A stretch of 64,000 nucleotides of DNA from Artemisia argyi (Eukaryota > Streptophyta > Magnoliopsida > Asterales > Asteraceae): assembly GCA_030686995.1 (NCBI GenBank), contig CM060703.1:120014861-120078860 (forward strand), in the 5' to 3' direction. The notes under the pieces are model-generated. The model did no database searches. It worked only from the letters and a program-made list of their open reading frames with translations, and was not told the origin of the DNA. The stretch's first letter is position 1, and every line of letters starts with the position of its first letter. The position numbers were made by a program, and so were the translations under genes. This document shows positions 36,415 through 47,959 of the stretch, in pieces.

Positions 36415-39400
36415 TGTCACACCCCTAATTCAATGATGCAGCAGAATTCAAACTAGGTGTTACTCGATGGCACAACAGTCATAATAATAGAAAACGATCT
36501 CTAATTGAGTCGTTTTAAAAGATTTATCATTCAAATTATATAAATATCAGAGATTACAAAATGAGGTCCCAGATGGTTCCATGTTAACAAATTATATTAG
36601 ATGAGTTTTCGAATAATAATAAAATTTATAGCCCTCTTGAATATCCGTGCTCCTCCGTGTCAGCCTCTAACATCATGGACCTGAAATACATGCTTAAACT
36701 GTCAACACAAAGGTTGAGTGAAATTCATAGAGTTTATTAAATGGTTGAACACAATATGTTGGTAGTGTGAGCTATAGACTCACACAAATGGTGTTGAAAA
36801 CAAAACGGATATTATTACACCAAGCTTATGACACCAAAATGTTAACATGTACCAATATCAATCGGTGGAGTTATCCCGGTAGGTACTTTTCCGTCATACC
36901 TAAATCTCAAATATAGTGCATTTGTTTGAACTTAGTCAATACGAATGGGATTCGTCAATCCCAATAGGCCTATTCACAATATTCCCGCTCACTATTACTA
37001 GTGATTAAATGGTTCATAATAAGGGATATTGGATTGGCAAGGATGGTACTTAGTGATAATAAAACAATCAGGCAAGCATACAATTGAAAAGCATTGTGTT
37101 CGAATGAAAAATAATAGCATGTATTCCTCCCAAGGGTTGGTAAAACAATTAAGTAATGGAAAGTGGGGCTATGAACTCATCGTGAGTTGGATGATGTTAA
37201 ATGAGAATGATGTATATACCGTGAGAACTTCTACGAGCAACCTAAAATAATTGTTGCAACTTAGGTTTGGAATAATGTCTAAGAAAACATAAACAAGCCT
37301 ATATATGTCTTGCATATTGGTCATGATGTAGTACTTAGTATATAATGCAAGTCTTTGAATAAAAGTGGTTTATGAAACATGTATAGTTTGTATTTCTCTT
37401 ACTACCGTTCGGGCCTTCATAATTCAGAGGTCACGCCGTAAACGTTCGAGGAGCTAGGACACTTTAATTCGTAAATCCAGCAACTCGTCGATCCGTTTAC
37501 CTAAATGAAACCCCTCACATGAAGTTCCCTAGTGTTGTAGTAATTGATAAAAATATAAGTTTTTGATCCGAAAAGTTACATGTCCGAAAAACAGAATAAA
37601 CTTAGGAAAGTTTATTTTAAATGAAGATTGTTATTTCAATGAGTTTCTTAAGTCTAAAATAAATATTACTTGCAAAGTCTCTAGGTCATTTTGATGGAGT
37701 AGATCCAAATTGGATGATTATGTTACAACTAACTCTTTAGTTCATGTTTTCGTCTTAGAAAGTTATACGGTCTTTAGCCGTAGCTTTGCCGTGACTTTGG
37801 TCATTGTTACCATGGTCTTGAGACTCATCCTTGGCCTTAGCCATGGTTGTGGTCTTGGCTTTAGGGTAATTTAGACCTCTTGGTTTTACTTAACCATAAC
37901 TATTATATAGTCATTTGAGTATTTAAAAGGGCTGTTAAGATTTTGAAGAAAATATCATTCGTTATGGGTTTTCTGGATACGTGGACCTGATATTTTGAAG
38001 AAAACATCGTTCCAGACAACTTTCGTGTTTTAACTTTTTGATGAAACGGAGCAGAAAAGCCTCTTTTTGAGTGTTTTCTGTCACAGAAACATTTGAGACA
38101 GTTTTGCCGCAAAGTTTTAGTAACTTCTATTAGCCATAACTTTGGACTCATATACTCATTTTAGGTGGTTCAAATTGCTATGTTTTCCTTGTTAAGTCCT
38201 CTACTACAATATCTATTTTTCCAATATCATGTTTATTCCATTTTGGTCGAATTTCTCAATATAAGTCAATAGTTTTCTTGTTTTCTTAACATAAGTTAAC
38301 ATATAGTTTCCATAACTTGTTTTAATAGTTTTTATACATCATGAACATAATACAAACCATATATAGCATGAATGAAATATAATAAGCATGAAAATGATAT
38401 TGAGCAAGAAAGTGTACTAGGGTTTCTTACAACTTTAGGGTTTCTAAGAAAGGAAAGTAACAAGTAAGGATAGGACTTTGATTGAACAAGCTTCTCATCA
38501 CTATGGCAATCCTTCTACACCCTTGTATTCTTGAAGGATTTGTGATGAGGTTTTAGGTGACTTGAGTGGATCTAAACTCCAGAGAAACACCTAAAGTTTC
38601 TAAGGATTTGAAGTAGTTTGGATTAATCAAAACCTAACTGGAGTTTATGTGTTGATATTGCACTTGATCCTTGAATAATACATGAAGTAAACTAGCAAAG
38701 TGAAGTGTGTTTGTGTAGTGTGTATGTGGCGTCTAAATGGGGAGAGGTGGGGGTTTATATAGGGTTTTGTGGAGGTTAGGAAGGTGCCTAGGAAGATGCC
38801 TTAAGGAGGTTACATTTCAAGACTTTTCAAAGCTTATCAAAGAAGCTTGAACAAATGTATTCATCCTAGGGCTTAAGGCATGAGATCAAGCCACAGAAGG
38901 GATGACCCCCCCCCCTATAGGCAGTTCACAAAGGGTAGGGTGGATGACTTGGTTGGTTTTGATATTATCCTACTTGTGGAGTTAGTTTGTGTTTCGTAAA
39001 TTGCTAACCGTAAATTGTTAAGCTATGAAACGTAAAAACCGGGTATCGTAAAAATATGAAACTTGAAAGAATGAATAAACTTGTCAATATACTCCATAAT
39101 AAAATATAAAATGAGTGGTAAGTTCCATTGGGGTGCTCATACCTTGCTAAAACTGGAAACGCGGGTCTAAAACGCGTAATACGTAAAACGTACGAAAGTT
39201 GCGTAAAATTGAGAAAAGTAAAATGTAACTTTTTTAAAAGGATAATAATAAATTAAAATGAATTACAATGTCTAGACTGGGCTCAGTCTAGTGTCGGTTG
39301 GTATTTAATGTCTTTTAGACATAAAACCGTAAGCCTAAAAATCAAGGAATGATTTATAAAAATCAAGGAGTGATTTTTGGTCAAAGGAGAAGGGAAAATA

Positions 39401-39844
39401 TGTTGACTTTTTCAAAAATATGAAAGTTTCTAATCATCTCAGAAAATGCGATGCAGGTATAGGCTAAGGTTACGGATAAGTAAAAGTGCTTAAAACGTAT
39501 TTTTCTGTTTCTCACAGCACAGAGTCTATTTGGTAACATTTTATTTAATTATCAAAAATTCTCTAATTAATCATGGGTGTAACAAACATTTTTTTGATTT
39601 AGGGAAAATTGACGCGGTTGGTTTTCGTTGTACGTAGGGTTTTTAAACGACGTTTAACCCAAACGTGTAGTTTCTTAATAACTTTCGCGAAAATAATCTG
39701 ATGAGTGTCAAACTTTTATTTTATCATGTAAATGATTTATCACCTAAGAATATGAAATAAAAATAAAATTTCGGAAAATGAATAGTGAAATGAATAGTGA
39801 AATTTTCGAGAATAGAAATTAACATGAAAATGCGAATTGTTACA
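36415..39844 (-). mobile_element. Tekay-like 5' LTR
   Basis: Full-length partner of 30529-33973. Its right end AATTGTTACA is followed by family-A internal sequence. Confidence 0.9.
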
Positions 39845-39899
39845 TATAAACATTTGAAGCATGTGAAAGTTCCACCCCGACGAGATAACCACCGGTATT

Positions 39900-41951
39900 C
39901 TAATTAATGAAAACTAGTAGAAACGATATACCGGGGTTAAAGATAGTATCCTCATTCCCGAAGGAGTGAAGAAGAAGAGAAATCACAACAATTGTGATGG
40001 AAGGAAGAAAGATTTTGGAATCTATTTCCTTGACGTTGAGCTTGCTTTGATTAATTGGAATGTTAACATTTAAGCTCCTTGGTTTTGTAAAAATCCCAGG
40101 AGGGAGGGTCGGGATAATTTCATCATTAAGAAATCTTTCATGATAAAGTATGTCTCCCCCTGGGCCATGATCTTCCTTAAGATCAAAGAAATCATACTTC
40201 GATAGAAATATGATATCACCATTAAGATAGCATAGAGGGGAATCACTTTTCTCCAGAATTAAAAGTTCCTCGGATGACGTTTGTAACTTAAAATTCTTAT
40301 CGGGAGTCAATTTCATTATAAAATGAGTTTTTCCACCATCGAGTATTCCTGGATTGAACACATTGTCTTCACAAAAAAAATGATGCTCGATGGAAGACTC
40401 GGCAGAGGAAAGTGAATCACGCTCGAGAGGAGATAAATCGTGAGAAACAATTGTTGGTTCATCAATTACGGTTTCCATTTTTTGTTTCTCATTATCAAAG
40501 GTATTGTCCTCACAAGATTCGCCATACAAAAGATTTTTCCATTCATTTTGATTGGCTTAAAAGTCAAAGAGATAGTCATCACTTTGTGAATCACTAAGCT
40601 TGGAGTTAGGATAAGAATCGAGTGATGGATCATGATACAAAAGACATTCAATTTCTTTAAGGTCGGATTTGAAATGAAAGAAATCATCGTCACTTCCCGG
40701 TGGAAGTGGATCGATGTGAGCGAGTTCATCGGCGAACTCCTTAAGAAGAAAGTCAACATTAGAAGTGGTATTGCCACTACTATGCTCTTTGGATTTAGGG
40801 AACTTAGAAGAATGACCATCGGAGGAGAAATCAATAACATCGATGCTTTTAACAGAATGTTTCTTATGCTTGGAAGCATTGGTTTGAAAAATCATTTTTT
40901 CATTGTCAATCCTCAAGGTCAAAGTGTTCTAATAATGATCAACTAGGGCTTTTGATGTACGCAAAAATGGTCTCCCTAGGATGAGAGGAACTCTCGGGTC
41001 AGCTTCATAATCAACCACCACAAAGTCAGCTGGGAAGATAAACGTATTCACACGAACAAATACATCTTCAGCTATACCGACTGGGTGAGTAATCGATCGA
41101 TTTGCTAACTCTAAGGTCATATGAGTCGGTTTGAGTACTGCTATTCCAAGTTGTTCATAAATTGACAAAGGCATGAGGTTTATGCTTGCCCCTGAATCGG
41201 CTAGGGCATGGTAAACCTCTTGATCTTTTAAAGAACAAGGAATGAGAAATTTTCCAGAATCTTCAAGCTTCTCGGGAAGCTCTTTGAGAAGGACTACTGA
41301 GCATTGAGCATTAATCAGTGTTTCAGCCAGTTCAAGCAATTTTTCTTTATTGGTAATGAGACTCTTGAATGTGGAAGCAAATTTTGGCATGTAGAGAAGA
41401 GCATCCGCAAAACTAATGTTGAAGTGTAGTTTCTGAAAGATTTCAAGACACTTATTCATTTGGATATTAGTTTTATTACGGAGTTTTTGATCATTTAGCC
41501 TTGAGGGATATGGAATTGAAGGCTTAGGAATGCTCTTTGGAAAAACAAATTCGGGAATTGAAGTTTTGACGACCGACGGTTGGACGTGTGCGGTACTTTG
41601 TGGGCTAGAGGAATGCACCTTGTCCTTTATCACCTTGGTTTCTCGTTCCAATTCCTTCACGGGAGTAGGAGTAGGAATCGAGAGTCCATCATAAGCTTTA
41701 CCACTACGAACGGTAATAGCTTTGAATTCACCCTTCAGGTTGGAAATGGTATTTCCCGGGAGAGTACCCAAAGTGGAAGCTTGATGTATTTGACCCATGA
41801 GACTAGCAAACATGTTCTCAATTTTGCCTTGAGATTGTTCAATCTTATGATTAGTGTTTCGAAGTTCATTTTTGAGCTCAGTGCCTTGTCTCGACATTGA
41901 AGATTGAAAATCATTCTTCAAAGTGTTGATTTGATTTTGCATTCCCCTCAT
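39900..41951 (-). pseudogene. Family-A protease and acidic linker region
   Basis: One frame from 41951 to 39900 with stops at 40929 and 40557. It begins with a gag-like coiled segment (MRGMQNQINTLKND), then a proline-rich hinge. The retroviral-type aspartic protease follows, with active site ALADSGASINLMP, middle strand HPVGIAEDVFV and LILGRPFL. Beyond the protease is an acidic region with SDLKEIECLLYHDPS and two FNPGI repeats (NVFNPGIL, TIFNPGIS). In related autonomous elements reverse transcriptase would follow. Here no RT, RNase H or integrase is found in family-A DNA, so this element is non-autonomous. Confidence 0.8.
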
Positions 41952-43260
41952 GTTAGCCTCATTTGCTTTGATGTAATTAGCAAGTTCACTTGAAGCAACA
42001 TTAGGAGTTTGGTAATTAGGAGCTTGAAAACCTTGATTGAAATTAACCCTTGATTTGGAAATTGGTTAATCGGGGCATGAAAATGATTTTGAACATTTTG
42101 ATTTCTTGGTTGATTTTGATTGAATCGATTTGGAGTATTGGGTTGAGAAAATCCGGGTGGACCATTTTGATTGTTAGCACGATAGTTCGGGTCAACTTGA
42201 GGATGGTATTGGTTACCTCCTTGGTTGTAATTTCTGGCTACGGCTTTTACATCAAATTGACTACCATCGGTGGTAGTACAATTGAAATATGCATGACGTC
42301 CACCACAAGTGACACAAGTTTCATCAACCGCTTTGACTTGAGCGGGTGAAGAAGTTTGTGGTGATGATAGTTTCTTTTGCTTGGAAGGAAACAATGCTTG
42401 AATAGCTTCCGTGAGTTTGTCAATCTTAGCATCGGTGCTAGAATTGTTCACGGGAAATGATCTAGACAAGGTTGCATTAACTTTGGAAACAATGGACTTG
42501 TTTCGTGAAGTACGAACCTTAGACTTGTTTTCAATTATAGCTAAAGCATCTCTGGGAGTCCGATTCAAGAGTTTGCCACCCGCGGCATTATTCAAAGAAT
42601 CTTGATCAGTTTGGTTCACACCATTGTAGAAAGTATCAATTTGGTGCTATTCGGAAAAACCATGATGAGGACACATGCGAAGTAAATCTTTAAAACGATC
42701 CCACGCCTCGCTAAAGACTCATCAAAGTTTTGAGTAAACATTGTGATTTCATTCTTTAAGCTTGTTGTATTAGACGGGGGAAAGAATTCATGCACAAATT
42801 TCGACACGAGGTCTTCCCATGTCTCAATAGAATGAGGGGGTTGTTTTTAAAGCCAAATCCGGGTCGTACCCTCGAGAGAGAAAGGAAAAAGAAGAAGCTT
42901 GATAGCTTCTTGAGGGACGTTTTTGTATTTGATGGTGGATGTGATCTTGTTAAACCATTGAATGTGAGAATGAGGATCGTCCCCCTCAAAACCGAAGTAT
43001 TGACTCAAAGTTACTAATTGTAGCAACCCGGTTTTGAGTTCAAAATTATCGACAATGATTGCCGGAACAACGATGGCCTCTCCATAACCCTCGGTGGGTG
43101 CTTGGAGAAGCTTGGACATGGTACGATTATCGGCCATATTTAGAGGAATAGTACGAATCTCGGGTTCGACTATTCGATTGGTACGTCGTCGATTACGCCT
43201 TCTAGGAATGTTGTTGAGCGATTGTAAAGGATTTGATGACGTAGACGAACGAGTGCGCAT
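41948..43260 (-). pseudogene. Family-A (Athila-like) gag
   Basis: ATG 43260 opens MRTRSSTSSNPLQSLNNIPR with an Arg-rich patch. The capsid-like core shows GFEGDDPHSHIQWF and FPFSLEGTTRIWL, then a stop at 42847. The same frame continues EDLVSKFVHEFFPP, then shifts near 42710 to the frame of DSLNNAAGGKLLNRTPRDA and ALAIIENKSKVR. A short zinc knuckle CVTCGGRHAYFNC follows, then an Asn/Pro/Gln-rich tail (PGFSQPNTPNRFNQNQ). A further shift near 42040 leads into the protease frame. The domain order is that of plant Athila/TAT gag. The breaks make it non-functional. Confidence 0.82.
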
Positions 43261-43765
43261 GCATTATAAAAAAACAACTCAATTAAAACAAGACCAACTT
43301 AAAAGACAACTATGAACTTAAACCAATAATCACAAATGAAAGGTTAACTTTTAAAGAAAAACGCACAAAGGAGCAGGAGAGAAGAATGGATCTCTCACTA
43401 GGGCGAAGTTCGTTGGATCGCCCTATTCCGTTTCGACTCCTCTTAAATTTTGTTTATCGTTTAAAAGTTTTCCAAAACACAAGTGATACAAAGGAAACTT
43501 TTGAATCTTTGGTTTGGGAACTTATTAATGGTCATACCCCTAGTTAGGTAGTATTCTGCCTTTGTTCTCGACGATTGTTTTTTATGTTTATTTTATTTAA
43601 CAAGAAAAACGGAAAATGTTTTTGTATTTTTTATATGATAAATATATATACAAAAGAAAAGGAAAATATTTTTGTGTTTTATATATTTTTGAAAACGATA
43701 ACTTCTTGACGAAGGTTCTATAAGTAACTAATCGTTAAAATCGTAACGATATTGTCGCAACACAA

Positions 43766-43785
43766 CCTCCCCGGCAGCGGCGCCA
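43766..43785 (-). promoter_or_regulatory. Family-A primer-binding site, tRNA-Asp type
   Basis: Minus strand TGGCGCCGCTGCCGGGGAGG, five bases from the LTR. It differs at one base from the tRNA-Asp site TGGCGCCGTTGCCGGGGA usual in Athila/TAT elements. Confidence 0.85.
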
Positions 43786-44623
43786 AATTTTGATTGTGTG
43801 TAAAACGTGTGTATCAAATTAATACAAAGTAATCGTGAGTGGAATTTACCAATCAACCTTTAGGAAAAGGGAGACTTGTAAAAACTCGTGAATACAATAT
43901 ATATATGTGATACCGGGTAACTGATTACCCGGGTCGTGTCCCAACGAGGTGTGAATGGGCGATATCGTGTGAGATTTGGAGATTAAAATGCTTGTATGGA
44001 TGATTTGAGAGATTATTTGGTATTGTGGAATTACGGTAAATTACAAATAACGAACGAAAAATAAAATAAACGCAACTAAACTAGGAATACATACAAGGAA
44101 TGAAAATTAAAACTTAAAAACAACTTAAGATGCTACGGGAATCATAATAGGAAGTTAGGGAACCTTAAAACGAAAGCAAAATTTAAAAACGTAAAATTTA
44201 ATTTAAAAAAAACGCGAGTGTGCAAAATAAAAAGTGAATTTTAAGCTACACTAGTCCAACGGGTGTAAAAATAATTCTCCTACTTTCTAAATGATAAAAG
44301 AAAATTTTTGGAAAAAGAAAAATATTTTTTTAGCTTTTATATTTTTTATTATGATTTGATTACTATTTAAACTAAATAAAAAGATAAAAAAAAATACTAA
44401 AACTAAATTGAAAATTCTAAAATTTTTTTGGAAAGTAAATTAAACTAATATTATCCTAGGAAAAATAAAATGAGGGGGGGGGCATAGTAAGAAATAAGCA
44501 ACAAAGAAGCAATGATAAGCTGGTAAGGTTAAATAAGCTAAACTAAGAATTACTTGTTAAATAAATAATGTTGCAAGGTTTGTTTGAAAAAAGTCCCAAG
44601 GGCAGTTGAGAGGTGAGCGTGTG

Positions 44624-45334
44624 TGTTGGGAATAAAATGAACAAAGCAAAAGAGTCTGCCAAAAGAGCCTGCTAGTTGATAGTTAAGCCTGCCTCTTCAG
44701 TTTTGCTGATGTTGAAGATATACTAACAGTACCTTCTGGGTAAGAAGGTACTGCTAGTTAAAGAAGGTCCTGTCAGTATTCACGACAAGTTGTTATATTT
44801 TATTTAGAAATATTTAGTTGTATTATTAGTCTTTGTACAAAGTTAAAAGTTAAGTAGAACTAGTACAGAAGTCACAGTAGATAAAATGAGTGTTTTACCT
44901 TGAAAGGTGTAATATTAGGATAAGATAAGTCTTTAATATATTATATTAAGCAACTTGACAACTTGTAATAAGGGCTCCTTATACTATAAAAGGAACCTTT
45001 AAGTCACCTTCTTAGATATCTTTTCCCATAACCTTCTCATAGTTTTCCATGCATAACTTCCATCTTTAAAACCCTTTCACATATCAAAGATTCAACGTTA
45101 CACTTTGTAATCCTGGTGATAGTTTAGATCACCCGTATTATTTCATCAATAATATTGAATCGTTTTGTGTTATTCATGGTGTGTTCATTCTCATTTACTT
45201 ATTCACCACCTTTGTTCCTTTAGTGTGTTTTAGTAAATTCCGCATGCTAACTCACATTCATTCATAAATATCCTAAACACATTATTGAGATTAACATCCC
45301 AATTGTTTGCACAAATCAATAGAATCCTTCCACA
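44624..45334 (+). mobile_element. Copia 5' LTR
   Basis: 711 bp, TGTTGGGAATA to CTTCCACA. U3 holds a perfect 10-bp hairpin (44728-44737 AGTACCTTCT / 44743-44752 AGAAGGTACT, loop GGGTA) followed by the recurrent GCTAGTT motif. Confidence 0.95.
44985..44993 (+). promoter_or_regulatory. Copia LTR TATA box
   Basis: TATAAAAGG, conserved at 63091-63099 in the 3' LTR. It lies about 360 bases into the LTR, giving a plausible U3/R boundary shortly after. Confidence 0.65.
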
Positions 45335-45336
45335 AG

Positions 45337-45348
45337 TGGTATCAGAGC
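45337..45348 (+). promoter_or_regulatory. Copia primer-binding site, tRNA-iMet
   Basis: TGGTATCAGAGC, an exact initiator-Met complement, two bases after the 5' LTR. Confidence 0.95.
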
Positions 45349-45385
45349 AAGGCTGATATTTACGACATAAAAGAACAAAGCAAAA

Positions 45386-47947
45386 ATGGATGTTGAGCAC
45401 ATTCAAACCAATGTGGCTGCAAAACTTCCAATCCTCAAACAGAATGAGTTTGAGATGTGGAGACTGAGGGTTGAACAATACTTCTAAGTGCAAGACTATG
45501 CACTTTGGGAGATTATTGAAGAAGGAAACTCATTTAAACCAGTAACCACCACCTCCACAGTAAATGATGCACTTGTCACAACTGTGCAAGTAAATCCAAT
45601 AACCGCTGAAGAAAGAATTCAAAAGAGAAATGATCTTAAAGCCATGAGTATGCTTCTCATGTCTATTCCAAATGACCAGCTTTTAATCTTTAACAAGTAC
45701 AAGTGTGCTAAAACCTTTTTTCAAGCTATTGTGGCTAGATTTGGTGGTAATGATGCCACCAAGAAAACTCAGAAAACACTTTTAAAACAACAGTTTGAAA
45801 ACTTTTCAGCCACACCAAATGAGTCTTTAGACAGCATGTTCAATAGACTACAAAAGCTTTCTAGTCAGTTAGCCATTCATGAGGTGATAATATCTCAAGA
45901 AGACTTAAACTCCAAATTCCTTAGAAGTCTACCCTCTGAGTGGGCCATGCATGTCATTGTCTGGAAAAACAAACCAGATATTGATTCCATGAGTCTCAAT
46001 GATCTTTACAGCAACTTCAAAATAGTAGAGCATGAACTAAAGAAGTCTACTAGTTCAAACTCAGGAAATATGGCATTTGTGTCATCTCATGGTACTTCCA
46101 AGAAAGTTGATGAAGAAAAAGATGGTAGAGAAGAAGGTACTGCCAACACAAATTTTGTTACTGCCAGTACTTCCAGCAGTACCAAAACCATTTTAGATGA
46201 AACAATTGGTTGTGCTTTCCTAACATCACAACACAATGGTTCCACATTAACCTTTGAAGATCTTCAAGAGATCAGTGATGATGATCTTGAAGAAATGGAC
46301 ATAAAATGGCTGCTTTCACTTCTTAGCATGAGGGCTAAGAAATATTTGATGAGGACTGGAAAGAAGATTGTCATCAATGGCAATGAACCTACTGGGTATG
46401 ACAAGTCTAAAGTGGAGTGCTACAACTGCCACATGAAGGGTCACTACTCAAGAGAATGTAGAAGACTAAAGAAGCAAGGTGATAAGGGAAGAGGTTTTGA
46501 GAACAAGAACAGGGGAAACAATGAGAACAAGAACAAAGAAGTGGACATCACTGAAACAAAAGCTATGGTAGCTATTGATGGGCTGGGTTTTGATTGGAAC
46601 TTTATGGGTGAAGAAGAGTCATCCTCAAATGAAATGGCTTTAATGGCTCTCTCCAATCCTGAGGTACAAATTACTAAATGTTCTGCTACTTGTGAAGTTT
46701 TTAAAGAATTAGAAATCTTAAGAAAACTTTATGATGAACTGAAAGTAGAAGAAAGAAAAACTCATCAAGACCTAGTTAATCATAAATGTGGTATGGCCAA
46801 ACTTGAAAAACAGATAATTCACTTTAAAGAAAATGAACTCACCTTTTCTGACACAAAAGCTATTCTTAATAGAGACATATTTCTTAAAGATGCTAAAATA
46901 AACCTGTTAAGAACTGAGTTTGCTAAAGTGAAACAAGCAAAAGATAATATTCAACTAACTGTTACAACATTAGAAAATGCTTCTGCATGTACTAAAAGTA
47001 TAGTTGAGAACCAAATGAACAAGAAAATCAAATCTGGGATTGGATACAACACATGTACACGTCCTTACAGAGGAATTCCCTGTCCCCCAGGTTTAGATCT
47101 TGCTGAATCAGGTTTACATGAACTCACAAATAAACCACTAGAAAAAGTAAAACCTGTAGAAAATAGTGAACCTTTTGAGAACACAAGTGTTACTTCACTC
47201 TCCAAAGAAAAGGTGCTCACTGATAAGAGCTCAGATGTTACATCTAATGAAGGTTGGACATCTGATGAAAATGGAAAAGAGACTGTTTCTAAGAAAGGAA
47301 ACAAAGTAGGACCAACCAGTCCTAAAAGTGTAGAAAGTATCACAAAGACTAAAGTTGTTCTAAAAACAGTTGAATGTTGTGCTAAATGTAATAGCAAACC
47401 TAGAGGTAGTCAGAGAAATTGGAACAATCTTAAGTCACATCAACTTGGTGATAACTTTGTTTTGTACAATAAAGCATGCTATTACTGTGGTAGCTTTAAT
47501 CATACTCATGCTTATTGTAACAATTGGGTTTCTAGGAGTACATCAAAGTTGAAAACAAATAAAACAAATCCCAGAAAAGGTTTGGTGAAATCTAACACAC
47601 CGAAAGTCAATCATACTGTTAGACCAAATGAGCCTGTTTTCCCAAAATTCACTACTAAGGGTGCAAGAAATACTTTCAAACATACACCAAAAGTTGTGAA
47701 AAGTCATATTGAAAGGAATTTTGTGGTTAAAACCCAAGACTGGAGACCAAAACCAAAAGGTCCTGCCAAACCATATGGTCCTGCTAGACCAAATGGTACT
47801 GCCAAATTTGGTACTGTTAGACCAAAAACCACAAAATGTGTTAAAAATGAAAATGCTGTTAAGTCCTCAGCATGTTGGATTTGGAGACCACTCCAATCAA
47901 ATGGTGCATCAATAGTCCTAAAAAGGTTTGATTACATTGATGCATGA
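45386..47947 (+). pseudogene. Copia gag with two zinc knuckles
   Basis: ATG 45386 (MDVEHIQTN) fits the short distance from the primer site. A stop at 45485 interrupts after 33 codons and the frame then runs clean to 47945. The UBN2-type gag core shows AKTFFQAIVARFGG and SLDSMFNRLQ. The first CCHC knuckle is CYNCHMKGHYSREC (about 46420) and a second is CYYCGSFNHTHAYC (about 47479). Between them is a predicted coiled coil (about 46690-47000) rich in Lys/Glu/Leu. A basic Pro-rich tail with repeated PxKPxGPARP units leads to SVMAWVP before the protease. The nucleocapsid would package the RNA. The stop at 45485 disables it. Confidence 0.9.
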
Positions 47948-47959
47948 GGCAAACCTAAG

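Larger units (their letters stand above)
30529..39844 (-). mobile_element. Tekay-like chromovirus, large internal deletion
   Basis: LTRs at 30529-33973 and 36415-39844 (both ~3.43 kb, TGTCACACCCC to TTGTTACA) enclose only 2.4 kb of internal DNA. A remnant integrase C-terminus and chromodomain on the minus strand identify it as a chromovirus, and long LTRs fit the Tekay/Del lineage. The gag, protease, RT and RNase H regions are missing. The LTRs differ at many sites, so the insertion is older than CRM. Flanking 5-mers GTTAA and TATAA do not match as a clean duplication. It sits in the family-A internal region. Confidence 0.8.
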
